In this document: one piece after another, positions 52,265-61,419 of the stretch
Layout: each line of letters opens with the position of its first letter
How positions within the stretch are numbered: position 1 is the stretch's first letter
The notes under the pieces: generated by a model
Told to the model about the DNA's origin: nothing
The model's input: only the letters and a program-made list of their open reading frames with translations
Database searches by the model: none
NCBI GenBank assembly: GCA_015060045.1
Contig: SUZH01000001.1
Location: forward strand, 1 to 64,000
Source of the DNA: Rikenellaceae bacterium
Lineage (GTDB): Bacteria > Bacteroidota > Bacteroidia > Bacteroidales > Rikenellaceae
DNA length: 64,000 nt
Reading direction: 5' to 3'
Translations under genes and position numbers: made by a program

Positions 52265-55200
52265 ATGAACAATACGAAGATGACTCCCGACTACCTGTTT
52301 GAGGTGAGTTGGGAGGTTTGCAACAAGGTCGGTGGTATCCACACCGTCATTGCTACGAAAGCCAAGAGCGCTCTTCGCAAATTCGGCGATCACTATGTGC
52401 TGATCGGTCCCGATTTGCAGCATGAGGGCACCAACCCCGAGTTTGAGGAGGATGCCACCCTGCTGCGCGCATGGCGTCAGAGCGTCTACGAGATGGGTAT
52501 CCGTATCCGCGTAGGCCGCTGGAAGATTCATGGTGAGCCGATCGCCATTCTGATCGACTTCACGTCACTCTTCCCGAAGAAGGACGAGATTCTGAAGCAG
52601 CTGTGGGATCAGTACCACGTTGATTCGATCTCGGGTCAGTGGGATTATGTAGAGCCGGTACTCTTTGGTTGGGCTGCCGGTCAGGTAATCGCTTCGTACG
52701 TGGACAGCTTCTGCACGGCTGCAGACAAGGTTGCCGCTCACTTCCACGAGTGGATGACCGTAGCCGGCGGTCTCTACCTGCGTTCGAATGCCCCCTACAT
52801 CGCTACCCTCTTCTCGACCCACGCCACGGTGATGGGCCGTTGCATTGCAGGTAACCACCTGCCCCTGTACAACGACCTGACGAAGTTCAACGCTGATGAC
52901 CTGGCCCGCCAGTTCAACGTGATGGCCAAGCACTCGATCGAGAAGATGGGTGCCGCCCACACGGATGCCTTCTGCACCGTGAGCGACATCACGGCCAACG
53001 AGTGCAAGTACCTGATCAGCCGCGAGCCCGACTGCGTAACGCCGAACGGCTTCGAGAACGACATCGTTTGGACGGGTAAGGAGTTCGACAAGAAGCGCAA
53101 GGAGGCCCGCAAGGCGATGATCGAGGTAGCTGAGGCTTGCCTGGGTCACAAGTTCGAGCAGGAGCCGCTGATCGTAGGTACGAGCGGTCGCTACGAGTTC
53201 CGCAACAAGGGTCTGGACATCTTCATGGAGTCGCTCAAGCGTCTGGCCATGTCGGACAAGCTGGAGCGTGAGGTATTGGCCTACATCACCGTACCGGCTG
53301 CCAACACGGGTGCCCGCGCAGATCTTCAGGCTCACCTGCAGGACAAGAAGAACCCGATCGACCAGGGTCAGTACAAGTACTCGACCCACCACCTGGAGTA
53401 CCAGCAGAACGATCAGGTTGTCAACGCCCTGAATGGTTCGATCCTGACGACCGAGCAGTCGAAGGTGAAGGTGATCTTTGTTCCCACCTACCTCAACGCC
53501 AACGACGGCATCTTCAACAAGCACTATTACGAGTTGCTCGTAGGTATGGACGTGACGGTTTATCCGTCGTACTACGAGCCGTGGGGCTACACCCCGCTCG
53601 AGTCGGTGGCCTTCTCCGTACCGACCATCACGACGACCCTCGCCGGTTTCGGTCTGTGGGTTGACAAGCGTTCGGAGCACCCGGGTGTCGAGGTGATCCG
53701 TCGCGACGATTACAACGACATGGAGGTTACGATGAAGATCGCTGACGCGCTGTTGCGCTTTAGCCTGATGGACGAGCAGCAGGTAGCTGCCGTACGTCAG
53801 TCGGCTCTCGAGATCTCGCACACGGCCCTTTGGTCGAACCTCTTCCCCTTCTACGAGCAGGCTTACGCCGAGGCTTTGGAGAGTTCCGTGCTGCGCACGA
53901 ATCGCGCCATCCTGGGCGAGGGTGGTGCACGCAACGAGCAGATCAACTTCGTCCGTCAGCAGCTCTTCGCCGAGAAGCCCAACTGGAACCGTATGATGAT
54001 CGACAAGACCCTGCCGGCACGCCTGCGTGCACTGGAGGAGCTGTCGCGCAACCTGTGGTGGTGCTGGAACGCCAACGCCCGCGATCTGTTCGAGGGTATT
54101 GATCAGAAGCTCTGGCTGGAGTGCAACCAGAACCCCATCGCCTTCCTCGACGTACTGCCGATGGAGCGCCTGAAGCAGCTCGAGCAGGACAAGGAGTTCC
54201 TCTCGAAGCTCGATGAGGTCTATACGCAGTTCCGCGCCTACATGGAGGAGAAGCCCGCCGAGGGTGCTACGACGATTTCGTACTTCTCGATGGAGTACGG
54301 TCTGCACTCGTCGCTGAAGATCTACTCGGGTGGTCTGGGTATCTTGGCCGGTGACTACCTGAAGGAGGCTTCGGACAAGAACGTTCCGATGGCCGCCGTA
54401 GGTCTCTTGTACCGCTACGGTTACTTTACGCAGCGTCTGTCGGCTCAGGGTGCCCAGGAGGCTACCTACGAGGCGCAGAACTTCTACAAGCTGCCCATCT
54501 CGCCCGTGCGTGACGCAATGGGTAACTGGGTAACGGTAACGATTGCTCTGCCGGGTCGTACGCTCTCGGCTCGTGTATGGCTCTGCCAGGTAGGTCGTAC
54601 GAACCTCTACCTGCTGGATACGGACTACGAGGCCAACCTCGAGGAGGATCGTCAGATTACGCACTACCTCTATGGTGGTGACTGGGAGAACCGTCTGAAG
54701 CAGGAGTTGCTGCTTGGTATCGGTGGTATCCGTGCCCTGCGCCAGATGGGCATCAAGCACGATGTTTACCACTGCAACGAGGGTCACGCCGCCTTCATCG
54801 GCATCGAGCGTATCCGCGACCTGGTAAACCACAAGCGTCTCTCGTTCTCGGAGGCACTGGAGGTGATCCGTTCGTCGTCGCTCTTCACGACCCACACCCC
54901 CGTACCGGCCGGTCACGACGCCTTCCCCGAGTCGATGATCCGTCAGTATATGTCGCACTATCCCGACGTGCTGGGTATCACCTGGGAGCAGTACATCAAC
55001 CTCGGTAAGACCAACCCGAACGACCCGAACGAGAAGTTCTCGATGTCGGTTTTGGCCTGCAACCTGTCGCAGGAGGTGAACGGTGTATCGTGGCTCCACG
55101 GTGAGGTTTCGAAGGAGATCCTGGGCAACATGTGGCCGGGCTACTTCAAGAACGAGCTCCACATCGGCTACGTTACGAATGGTGTACACTTCCCGACCTG

Positions 55201-56515
55201 GATCGCTACGTCGCTGCGTCGCCTCTACGCTCGCTACTTCGGCGAGTCGTTCTCGGGTCACGTATACGACATCCCGGGCTGGCAGAAGGTCAATGAGATT
55301 CCGGACGAGGAGCTCTGGGCCGAGCGTATGAAGCTCAAGGAGCGCCTGATCCACCACATCCGTCGTCGCTACAGCGACCCGCGTCAGGTGCGTCTGGATT
55401 CGCCCCGTCAGATGTTGCAGGTAATCGACAGCATCAAGCCGGAGGTACTGACGATCGGTTTCGCCCGTCGTTTCGCTACCTACAAGCGTGCTCACCTGCT
55501 CTTCACGAACCTGGATCGTCTGCGCGCGATTGTTAATAATAAGGAGCGCCCCGTACAGTTCATCTTCGCCGGTAAGGCTCACCCGCACGACAAGCCGGGT
55601 CAGGATCTGATCAAGCGCATCGTGGAGGTTTCGGCTATGCCGGAGTTCGTAGGCAAGATCATCTTCCTGCAGAACTACGACATGGAGCTGGCCCGCCGCA
55701 TGGTACAGGGTGTCGATGTATGGCTCAACACGCCGACCCGTCCGCTGGAGGCTTCGGGTACGTCGGGTGAGAAGTGCGTAATGAATGGTGTTATGCAGTT
55801 CTCGGTACTCGATGGCTGGTGGGTCGAGGGCTACAAGGAGGGCGCCGGTTGGATGCTTCCGATGGAGCGCACCTTCACCGATCAGCACTTCCAGAACGAG
55901 CTGGATGCCGAGATGATCTACAACACGATCGAGGACCAGATCGCTCCGAAGTACTACAACCGCTCGGAGGATGGTATTCCGCACGAGTGGGTGGCTTCGG
56001 TCAAGAGCTGCGTGGCAGACATTGCCTCGAACTTCACGACGAACCGCATGCTCATCGACTACGAGGATCGCTTCTACAACAAGCTCGCCGAGCGCAAGCG
56101 TGAGATCGTAGCTAACAGCTATCAGCTGGCCCGCGAGATCGCCGCTTGGAAGCGCAAGGTTTCGGCCGCATGGGACGCTGTCCGCGTGGTGAACACGGAG
56201 CGCGTACGCATCGACCAGGCGGCCGTATTCGTAGGCGAGAAGTACCACTTCGAGGTAACGCTCGACGTGAACACCCTGCAGCCGGAGGATATCGGTGTAG
56301 AGATGGTCGTTGCACAGCAGATCGTAGGCCGCGAGTCGGTTGACGTAAAGCGCACGATCGAGCTCCAGCGCACGAAGGTCGAGGGTCAGTTGGTAACCTA
56401 CTCGCTGGACTTCATGCCCGACGAGGCCGGTACGTTCGACTACGCCCTGCGTATCTATCCGCAGAACAAGCATCTGCCGCACCGCATGGATTTCGCCCTG
56501 GTAAAGTGGGCATAA
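52265..56515 (+). CDS. Fused glycogen synthase (GT3) and alpha-glucan phosphorylase (GT35)
   Basis: A 1416-residue fusion. Residues about 8-560 match eukaryote-type GT3 glycogen synthase (LFEVSWEVCNKVGGIHTVIATKA, THATVMGRCIAGNHLPLYN, VTPNGFEND, FVPTYLNANDGIF, PSYYEPWGYTPLESVAFSVPTITT). Residues about 575-1400 match GT35 phosphorylase (LRALEELSRNLWWCWN, ISYFSMEYGLHSSLKIYSGG, YHCNEGHAAFIGIER, FARRFATYKRAHLL, and SGTSGEKCVMNGVMQFSVLDGWW with the cofactor lysine expected at K1170). Thus glycogen building and breakdown reside in one polypeptide, an arrangement known in Bacteroidetes. It heads the glycogen cluster: debranching enzyme, GT4 and GH57 follow. Codon use is strongly biased, implying high expression. 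Confidence 0.93.
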   Translation: MNNTKMTPDYLFEVSWEVCNKVGGIHTVIATKAKSALRKFGDHYVLIGPDLQHEGTNPEFEEDATLLRAWRQSVYEMGIRIRVGRWKIHGEPIAILIDFTSLFPKKDEILKQLWDQYHVDSISGQWDYVEPVLFGWAAGQVIASYVDSFCTAADKVAAHFHEWMTVAGGLYLRSNAPYIATLFSTHATVMGRCIAGNHLPLYNDLTKFNADDLARQFNVMAKHSIEKMGAAHTDAFCTVSDITANECKYLISREPDCVTPNGFENDIVWTGKEFDKKRKEARKAMIEVAEACLGHKFEQEPLIVGTSGRYEFRNKGLDIFMESLKRLAMSDKLEREVLAYITVPAANTGARADLQAHLQDKKNPIDQGQYKYSTHHLEYQQNDQVVNALNGSILTTEQSKVKVIFVPTYLNANDGIFNKHYYELLVGMDVTVYPSYYEPWGYTPLESVAFSVPTITTTLAGFGLWVDKRSEHPGVEVIRRDDYNDMEVTMKIADALLRFSLMDEQQVAAVRQSALEISHTALWSNLFPFYEQAYAEALESSVLRTNRAILGEGGARNEQINFVRQQLFAEKPNWNRMMIDKTLPARLRALEELSRNLWWCWNANARDLFEGIDQKLWLECNQNPIAFLDVLPMERLKQLEQDKEFLSKLDEVYTQFRAYMEEKPAEGATTISYFSMEYGLHSSLKIYSGGLGILAGDYLKEASDKNVPMAAVGLLYRYGYFTQRLSAQGAQEATYEAQNFYKLPISPVRDAMGNWVTVTIALPGRTLSARVWLCQVGRTNLYLLDTDYEANLEEDRQITHYLYGGDWENRLKQELLLGIGGIRALRQMGIKHDVYHCNEGHAAFIGIERIRDLVNHKRLSFSEALEVIRSSSLFTTHTPVPAGHDAFPESMIRQYMSHYPDVLGITWEQYINLGKTNPNDPNEKFSMSVLACNLSQEVNGVSWLHGEVSKEILGNMWPGYFKNELHIGYVTNGVHFPTWIATSLRRLYARYFGESFSGHVYDIPGWQKVNEIPDEELWAERMKLKERLIHHIRRRYSDPRQVRLDSPRQMLQVIDSIKPEVLTIGFARRFATYKRAHLLFTNLDRLRAIVNNKERPVQFIFAGKAHPHDKPGQDLIKRIVEVSAMPEFVGKIIFLQNYDMELARRMVQGVDVWLNTPTRPLEASGTSGEKCVMNGVMQFSVLDGWWVEGYKEGAGWMLPMERTFTDQHFQNELDAEMIYNTIEDQIAPKYYNRSEDGIPHEWVASVKSCVADIASNFTTNRMLIDYEDRFYNKLAERKREIVANSYQLAREIAAWKRKVSAAWDAVRVVNTERVRIDQAAVFVGEKYHFEVTLDVNTLQPEDIGVEMVVAQQIVGRESVDVKRTIELQRTKVEGQLVTYSLDFMPDEAGTFDYALRIYPQNKHLPHRMDFALVKWA

Positions 56516-56717
56516 TCCAAGCCTGTGAAGGGGCTAAACGGGCCCCATTCAGTTAAGATACCAAGCCCCCTCTTTCATTCGTCAAGACGGATAGAAGAGG
56601 GGGTGAGGTACATTATTTACAAACATTTTAGACCCAAAAGAGATATTTTTCAAATTTTCGATACAAAGTTGCGATTTTTTTAATATCTTTATGGGTACGA
56701 ACAGAATTCTATACGAT

Positions 56718-58772
56718 ATGTCAGCCTTAACATTCGACAAAGCCTCGCTGGGAAACCTTGAGTACTCCCTCCAACGCGAGATGCTCGCGACCGACCGCAT
56801 CGGCGGTTACATGAGCACGACGATCGTTTGCTGCAACACCCGTAAATACCACGGTTTGATTGTAGCTCCGATCGATGAAAGCGACCGCACCTATGTGCTT
56901 CTCTCGTCGCTCGACGAGACGATCGTGCAGCACGACCAGTCGTTCAACCTGGCGCTGCACCGTTTCAAGGGCGTTTATGAGCCGCGTGGCCACAAGTACA
57001 TCACCGACTTCGAGTACACCCCCACCCCGACGATCACCTATCGTGTCGGTGGCGTGATCCTGAAGAAGGAGATGCTGTGGATCCATAAGCGCACACAGCT
57101 CATGATCCGTTACACGCTTGTAGATGCTCATTCGGATACGAAGCTCCGTCTGCGTCCCTTCCTCGCCTTCCGCGACAAGCACGCACTGACGAAGGCAAAC
57201 ATGGAGGCTGACGGCCATTCGTATCCCGCCGTAAACGGCGTTAAGTGCCGTATGTACGAGTCGTTCCCGTGGCTCTACATGCAGACCACGAAGGCCGATG
57301 CCGAGTTTGTTCCGGCTCCCGATTGGTACTACGACTTTGAGTACCTGCAGGACCTGGCTCGTGGTTACGATGGTTATGAGGACCTGCTCACGACCGGTTA
57401 CTTCGAGTGCGAGTTGAAGAAGGGTGAGAGCATCATCTTCTCGGCTTCGCTGGACGAGATGAAGTCGGGCAAGGAGATTGAGGAGATGTTCGAGCAGTCG
57501 ATTGCTCGTCGTACCCACAAGATCGACTTCATCAGCTGCCTCGAGCACGCCGCTCGTCAGTTCGTCGTACGTCGCCCGAACGGCCGTATGGAGGTAATCA
57601 AGGGTTATCCCTGGCATGGCGAGCAGGGTCGTCAGACCTTCGTTGCGCTGCCCGGTATCACGCTTGAGCAGAATCATAAGGAGGATTGCATCGCTGCCCT
57701 CGACACACTCGTAGGTGAGATGCAGGATGGCATGTTCACCAGCTCGGCTTCGGCCCGCGTCGCTGTGGACGCTCCGCTGTGGTTCTTCTGGACGCTGCAG
57801 CGCCTGGAGGAGCACGTAGGTGCCAAATATATCTGGGAGCACTATGGCGAGGCCATGAAGGGCATCCTGGAGAACTACCGCAAGGGCATGGACGGCCGCA
57901 TCATGCTGAACGAGAATGGCCTGATCTGGGCCGTGATGGGTGACTTCCCCGTATCGTGGATGGACTCGATGATCAACGGCAAGGCTGTAACGCCGCGTAA
58001 CGGTTACCAGGTCGAGGTACAGGCGCTGTGGTACAACGCCGTGATGTACGCGCTGGAGCTGGCTGCCCAGGCCAAGGATAAGGAGTTCGTAGCCGCTTGG
58101 AAGGATGTTCCCGAGAAGACAAAGGCTTCGTTCAACGCTATCTTCCCGCTCAACGGCTACCTGGCCGACTACGTAGGCGAGGAGGGTGCTAACGAATTTA
58201 TCCGCCCGAACATGGTTGTAGCCTGCGGTCTGAAGTATAAGATGATCTCGTCGGAGCTGATTCTCGACACGCTGCGCACGATCCGTCAGCACCTCTTGAC
58301 GCCGCGCGGTCTGCGTACGCTGTCGCCCCGCAACCCGCTCTACCGTGGTTCGCAGGAGGGTACTCCCGCCGAGCGCGACTTTGCCGGTAAGAATGGTTCG
58401 GTATGGCCTTGGCTGCTGCCCTTCTATGTAGCTGCCGCCTTCGATATCAACGGCGATCGCTACCTGCCGACGGCCGAGGAGATTCTGGAGTACTTCGAGG
58501 AGGATATCCAGAGCTACGGTATCGGTTCGATCTGCGAGCTGTATGACGCCGATCCCCCGTACGCTTCGCGTGGTGCTATTTCGCACGCCTGGTCCGTAAG
58601 CGCCGTGCTCGACATCTACGAGATGATTCGCCGCCGCAAGGAGGGCACGAAGCCTGCGAAGAAGGCTCCCGCCAAGAAAGCCGCTCCGAAAAAGGCTGCC
58701 AAAGAGGAGGTAAAGGTGGAGAAGAAGGCTACGAAGAAGGCCACCGCCAAGAAAACGGCAACGAAGAAGTAA
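56718..58772 (+). CDS. Glycogen debranching enzyme with lysine-rich C-terminal tail
   Basis: A 684-residue amylo-alpha-1,6-glucosidase. SALTFDKASLGNLEYSLQREMLATDRIGGY and STTIVCCNTRKYHGLIVAPI match the N-terminal domain of the bacterial enzyme; the catalytic barrel follows (FVALPGITL, MQDGMFTSSASARVAVDAPLWFFW, QVEVQALWYNAVMYALELA, FRPN-like FIRPNMVVACGL, GSVWPWLLPFY). Another in-frame ATG at 56691 exists, but MSALTFDK fits family starts. The last ~45 residues (after MIRRRKEG) are almost only K, A, T, P and E (KPAKKAPAKKAAPKKAA and similar), a histone-H1-like tail unusual for this family. It is followed by GT4 after 25 nt. Confidence 0.92.
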   Translation: MSALTFDKASLGNLEYSLQREMLATDRIGGYMSTTIVCCNTRKYHGLIVAPIDESDRTYVLLSSLDETIVQHDQSFNLALHRFKGVYEPRGHKYITDFEYTPTPTITYRVGGVILKKEMLWIHKRTQLMIRYTLVDAHSDTKLRLRPFLAFRDKHALTKANMEADGHSYPAVNGVKCRMYESFPWLYMQTTKADAEFVPAPDWYYDFEYLQDLARGYDGYEDLLTTGYFECELKKGESIIFSASLDEMKSGKEIEEMFEQSIARRTHKIDFISCLEHAARQFVVRRPNGRMEVIKGYPWHGEQGRQTFVALPGITLEQNHKEDCIAALDTLVGEMQDGMFTSSASARVAVDAPLWFFWTLQRLEEHVGAKYIWEHYGEAMKGILENYRKGMDGRIMLNENGLIWAVMGDFPVSWMDSMINGKAVTPRNGYQVEVQALWYNAVMYALELAAQAKDKEFVAAWKDVPEKTKASFNAIFPLNGYLADYVGEEGANEFIRPNMVVACGLKYKMISSELILDTLRTIRQHLLTPRGLRTLSPRNPLYRGSQEGTPAERDFAGKNGSVWPWLLPFYVAAAFDINGDRYLPTAEEILEYFEEDIQSYGIGSICELYDADPPYASRGAISHAWSVSAVLDIYEMIRRRKEGTKPAKKAPAKKAAPKKAAKEEVKVEKKATKKATAKKTATKK

Positions 58773-58797
58773 AGAAACGAAATAAAAAGATAGAGCT

Positions 58798-60111
58798 ATG
58801 AGAATTTTAATGTTCGGCTGGGAGTTTCCGCCTCACATTGCCGGAGGTCTGGGAACGGCATGCTACGGCATGACTCGCGGTCTGGCACGTAATGGCGTGG
58901 ACGTCACGTTCGTCGTTCCGCACGCTTACGGTGATGAGGACCAGCGTTTTATTCGCGTAGTGAATGCCAGTGATGTCGAGGCCGTTTATGGCGCCAGCGC
59001 CAGCGGTGAGAACGACATTCTGGATAAGATCTCGTTTATCCACATCGACTCGAACATGGTGCCCTACATCTCGCCTGAGGAGTACGCATCGTACCACGAG
59101 GAGTATGTCAAGACGGGTAAGAGCATCTGGTCGACGACCGACAGCTGGAAGCAGCGTTACACCTTCTCGGGTAAGTATGGTGCAAACCTGATGGAGGAGG
59201 TAGCCCGCTATGCTGTGGTTGCAGCCCAGGTAGCCAAGAACCTGGAGGGTCAGTTTGACGTGATTCACGCCCATGACTGGCTCACCTACTACGCCGGTAT
59301 CGCTGCCAAGCGCGTATCGGGTAAGCCGCTGGTGGTGCATATGCACGCCACGGAGTACGACCGTTCGGGTGAGAACGTCAATACGCAGGTACATGCCATC
59401 GAGAAGGCCGGTATGCAGGCTGCCGATTGCGTGATGGCCGTATCGAACCTCACGCGTAACATCGTGATCAACCGCTACGGCATCGACGCCAAGAAGGTGG
59501 TTACGGTGCACAACGCCGTACGTTTCGCCGAGAAGGCTGCCGCTGCTCCCGAGCGCGGTGTCGATGATAAGATCATCACCTTCCTGGGTCGTATCACCTA
59601 CCAGAAGGGTCCCGACTACTTCGTCGAGGCTGCTGCCAAGGTGCTGAAGCGCGTTCCGAATGTTCGTTTCGTGATGGCCGGTTCTGGCGATATGATGAAC
59701 CACGTGATTCGTCGTGTGGCTCGTCTGGGTATTGCCGACCGCTTCCACTTCACGGGCTTCCTGCGCGGTGAGGATGTACACAAGATGTTCCAGCTGTCGG
59801 ATGTCTATGTCATGCCGTCGGTTTCGGAGCCCTTCGGTATCTCGCCGCTGGAGGCTATGCGCTCGAACGTACCGGTGATCATCTCGAAGCAGAGTGGTGT
59901 GGCCGAGGTGCTGGACTACGCCGTGAAGGTCGATTATTGGGATGTGGATGCCCTGGCTGATGCCATGTATGGCCTGATCAAATACCCTGCCCTGTCGAAC
60001 ATGTTCTCGACGAAGGGTCTGGAGGAGGTGACGAACCTCAAGTGGAACAACGTAGCTGCCAAGATGAAGACCATCTACGAGCGCATCGTTGAAGAGAGTG
60101 AAAACAAATAA
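58798..60111 (+). CDS. GT4-family glycosyltransferase (glycogen/starch synthase-like)
   Basis: A 437-residue GT-B glycosyltransferase. MRILMFGWEFPPHIAGGLGTACYGMTRGLARNGVDVTFVVPHA is the nucleotide-sugar synthase N-terminus, and the C-terminal domain has ITFLGRITYQKGPDYFVEAAAKVL, ADRFHFTGFLRGEDVHKMFQ and the donor-binding VMPSVSEPFGISPLEAMRSNVPVI (E-x7-E type). It most resembles GT4/GT5 glucan synthases. Its place between the debranching enzyme and GH57 points to glycogen or another alpha-glucan. It may prime or extend short glucans alongside the GT3 domain. Gap to GH57 is 16 nt. Confidence 0.87.
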   Translation: MRILMFGWEFPPHIAGGLGTACYGMTRGLARNGVDVTFVVPHAYGDEDQRFIRVVNASDVEAVYGASASGENDILDKISFIHIDSNMVPYISPEEYASYHEEYVKTGKSIWSTTDSWKQRYTFSGKYGANLMEEVARYAVVAAQVAKNLEGQFDVIHAHDWLTYYAGIAAKRVSGKPLVVHMHATEYDRSGENVNTQVHAIEKAGMQAADCVMAVSNLTRNIVINRYGIDAKKVVTVHNAVRFAEKAAAAPERGVDDKIITFLGRITYQKGPDYFVEAAAKVLKRVPNVRFVMAGSGDMMNHVIRRVARLGIADRFHFTGFLRGEDVHKMFQLSDVYVMPSVSEPFGISPLEAMRSNVPVIISKQSGVAEVLDYAVKVDYWDVDALADAMYGLIKYPALSNMFSTKGLEEVTNLKWNNVAAKMKTIYERIVEESENK

Positions 60112-60127
60112 AAAACAATAACAACCT

Positions 60128-61348
60128 ATGAAAACCGTTTGTTTATATTTTCAGGTTCACCAGCCCTGGCGTCTGAAGAAGTACCGTTTCTTCAACATGG
60201 GTAAGGACCACAACTATCTGGACGATCTCTCGAACCGTTCGATTCTGCAGAAGGTGGCTCGTCAGTGCTACCTGCCGATGAATGCCATGCTGCTGAAGCT
60301 CATCCAGGAGAATAAGGGTAAGTTCCGTTGCTCGTTCTCGATCACGGGTATCGCTATTGAGCAGTTCAAGGCCTTCGCTCCCGAGGTACTCGACTCGTTC
60401 AAGCAGCTGGCTGCGACGGGTTGCGTCGAGTTCTTGGCCGAGACCTATTCGCACTCGCTCGCTTCGCTGGCCTCGAAGGAGGACTTCACGGAGCAGGTGA
60501 AGCTCCACGCCGCTACGATTAAGAAGGAGTTCGGTGTAAAGCCGACCGCCTTCCGCAACACGGAGCTGATCTACTCGGACGAGATCGGTGCCATGGTTTC
60601 GGAGCTGGGTTACAAGACGATGCTGGCCGAGGGTGCTCGTCACATCCTGGGTTGGAAGTCGCCCAACTACATCTACGCCAACGCCATCGACCAGAAGATG
60701 CGCCTCTTGCTGCGCAACTACAAGCTGTCGGACGATATCGCCTTCCGCTTCTCGAACCAGGGTTGGGATCAGTATCCGCTGACGGCCGACAAGTATGTTT
60801 CGTGGCTCACGTCGGAGGAGACCCCGGGTGAGGTGATCAACCTCTTCATGGACTACGAGACCTTTGGTGAGCACCAGGGCGTTGAGACGGGTATCTTCGA
60901 CTTCATGAAGGCCCTGCCGGCAGCCGTGTTGGCTTCGGGCATGGAGTTCGCCACCGTTTCGGAGGCTGCCAAGAAGTACCAGCCCGTATCGGTACTGCAC
61001 TGCCCGCACACGATGTCGTGGGCCGATGAGGAGCGCGACGTAACGGCATGGCTCGGTAATGAGCTGCAGAACGAGGCCTTCTCGAAGCTCTACGCGCTGA
61101 AGGAGAAGGTTGCCAAGCTCAAGAGCGAGGATTTCAACTACGTTTGGAACTTCATGCAGACCTCGGACCACTTCTACTACATGGCAACGAAGTGGCTGTC
61201 GGATGGTGATGTACACTCGTACTTCAACCCCTACGACTCGGCTTACGATGCCTTCATCAACTACATGAATGTCCTCTCGGACTTCGAGATCGAGGTTGAC
61301 AAGGCACTGGAGGCCAAGAAGGCCAAGCGCACGAAGAAGCAGGCATAA
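60128..61348 (+). CDS. GH57-family alpha-amylase/glucanotransferase
   Basis: A 406-residue GH57 enzyme, cytoplasmic, no signal. Conserved regions: YFQVHQPWRLKKYRF (11-20, HQP motif), FRCSFSITGIAIEQF, VEFLAETYSHSLASL, TAFRNTELIYSDEIG with nucleophile E146, and NLFMDYETFGEHQG with the expected acid/base aspartate. It is compact compared with archaeal amylopullulanases, like the Bacteroides intracellular alpha-amylase. It acts on alpha-1,4-glucans, most likely glycogen. Last gene of the glycogen cluster, ending at a strong terminator. Its C-terminus is also lysine-rich (LEAKKAKRTKKQA) but short. Confidence 0.92.
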   Translation: MKTVCLYFQVHQPWRLKKYRFFNMGKDHNYLDDLSNRSILQKVARQCYLPMNAMLLKLIQENKGKFRCSFSITGIAIEQFKAFAPEVLDSFKQLAATGCVEFLAETYSHSLASLASKEDFTEQVKLHAATIKKEFGVKPTAFRNTELIYSDEIGAMVSELGYKTMLAEGARHILGWKSPNYIYANAIDQKMRLLLRNYKLSDDIAFRFSNQGWDQYPLTADKYVSWLTSEETPGEVINLFMDYETFGEHQGVETGIFDFMKALPAAVLASGMEFATVSEAAKKYQPVSVLHCPHTMSWADEERDVTAWLGNELQNEAFSKLYALKEKVAKLKSEDFNYVWNFMQTSDHFYYMATKWLSDGDVHSYFNPYDSAYDAFINYMNVLSDFEIEVDKALEAKKAKRTKKQA

Positions 61349-61365
61349 GCAACTCCGCTTGCACG

Positions 61366-61397
61366 AAAAAGCCCGGCCAATGTGGTCGGGCTTTTTT
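61366..61397. terminator. Shared terminator between GH57 and the S41 protease gene
   Basis: AAAAAGCCCG-CCA pairs with TGG-CGGGCTTTTTT with one G-T mismatch. A-run and T-run on both sides make it bidirectional for the two convergent transcripts. Confidence 0.87.
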
Positions 61398-61419
61398 ATT
61401 TATGCAGGTAAGCACTGAT

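Noticed and set aside
52565..56482. A 1305-codon open frame antisense to the GT3-GT35 fusion
   Set aside because: Strong codon bias in a highly expressed gene avoids codons whose reverse complement is a stop, which leaves the opposite strand open. No domain resemblance, promoter or start context.
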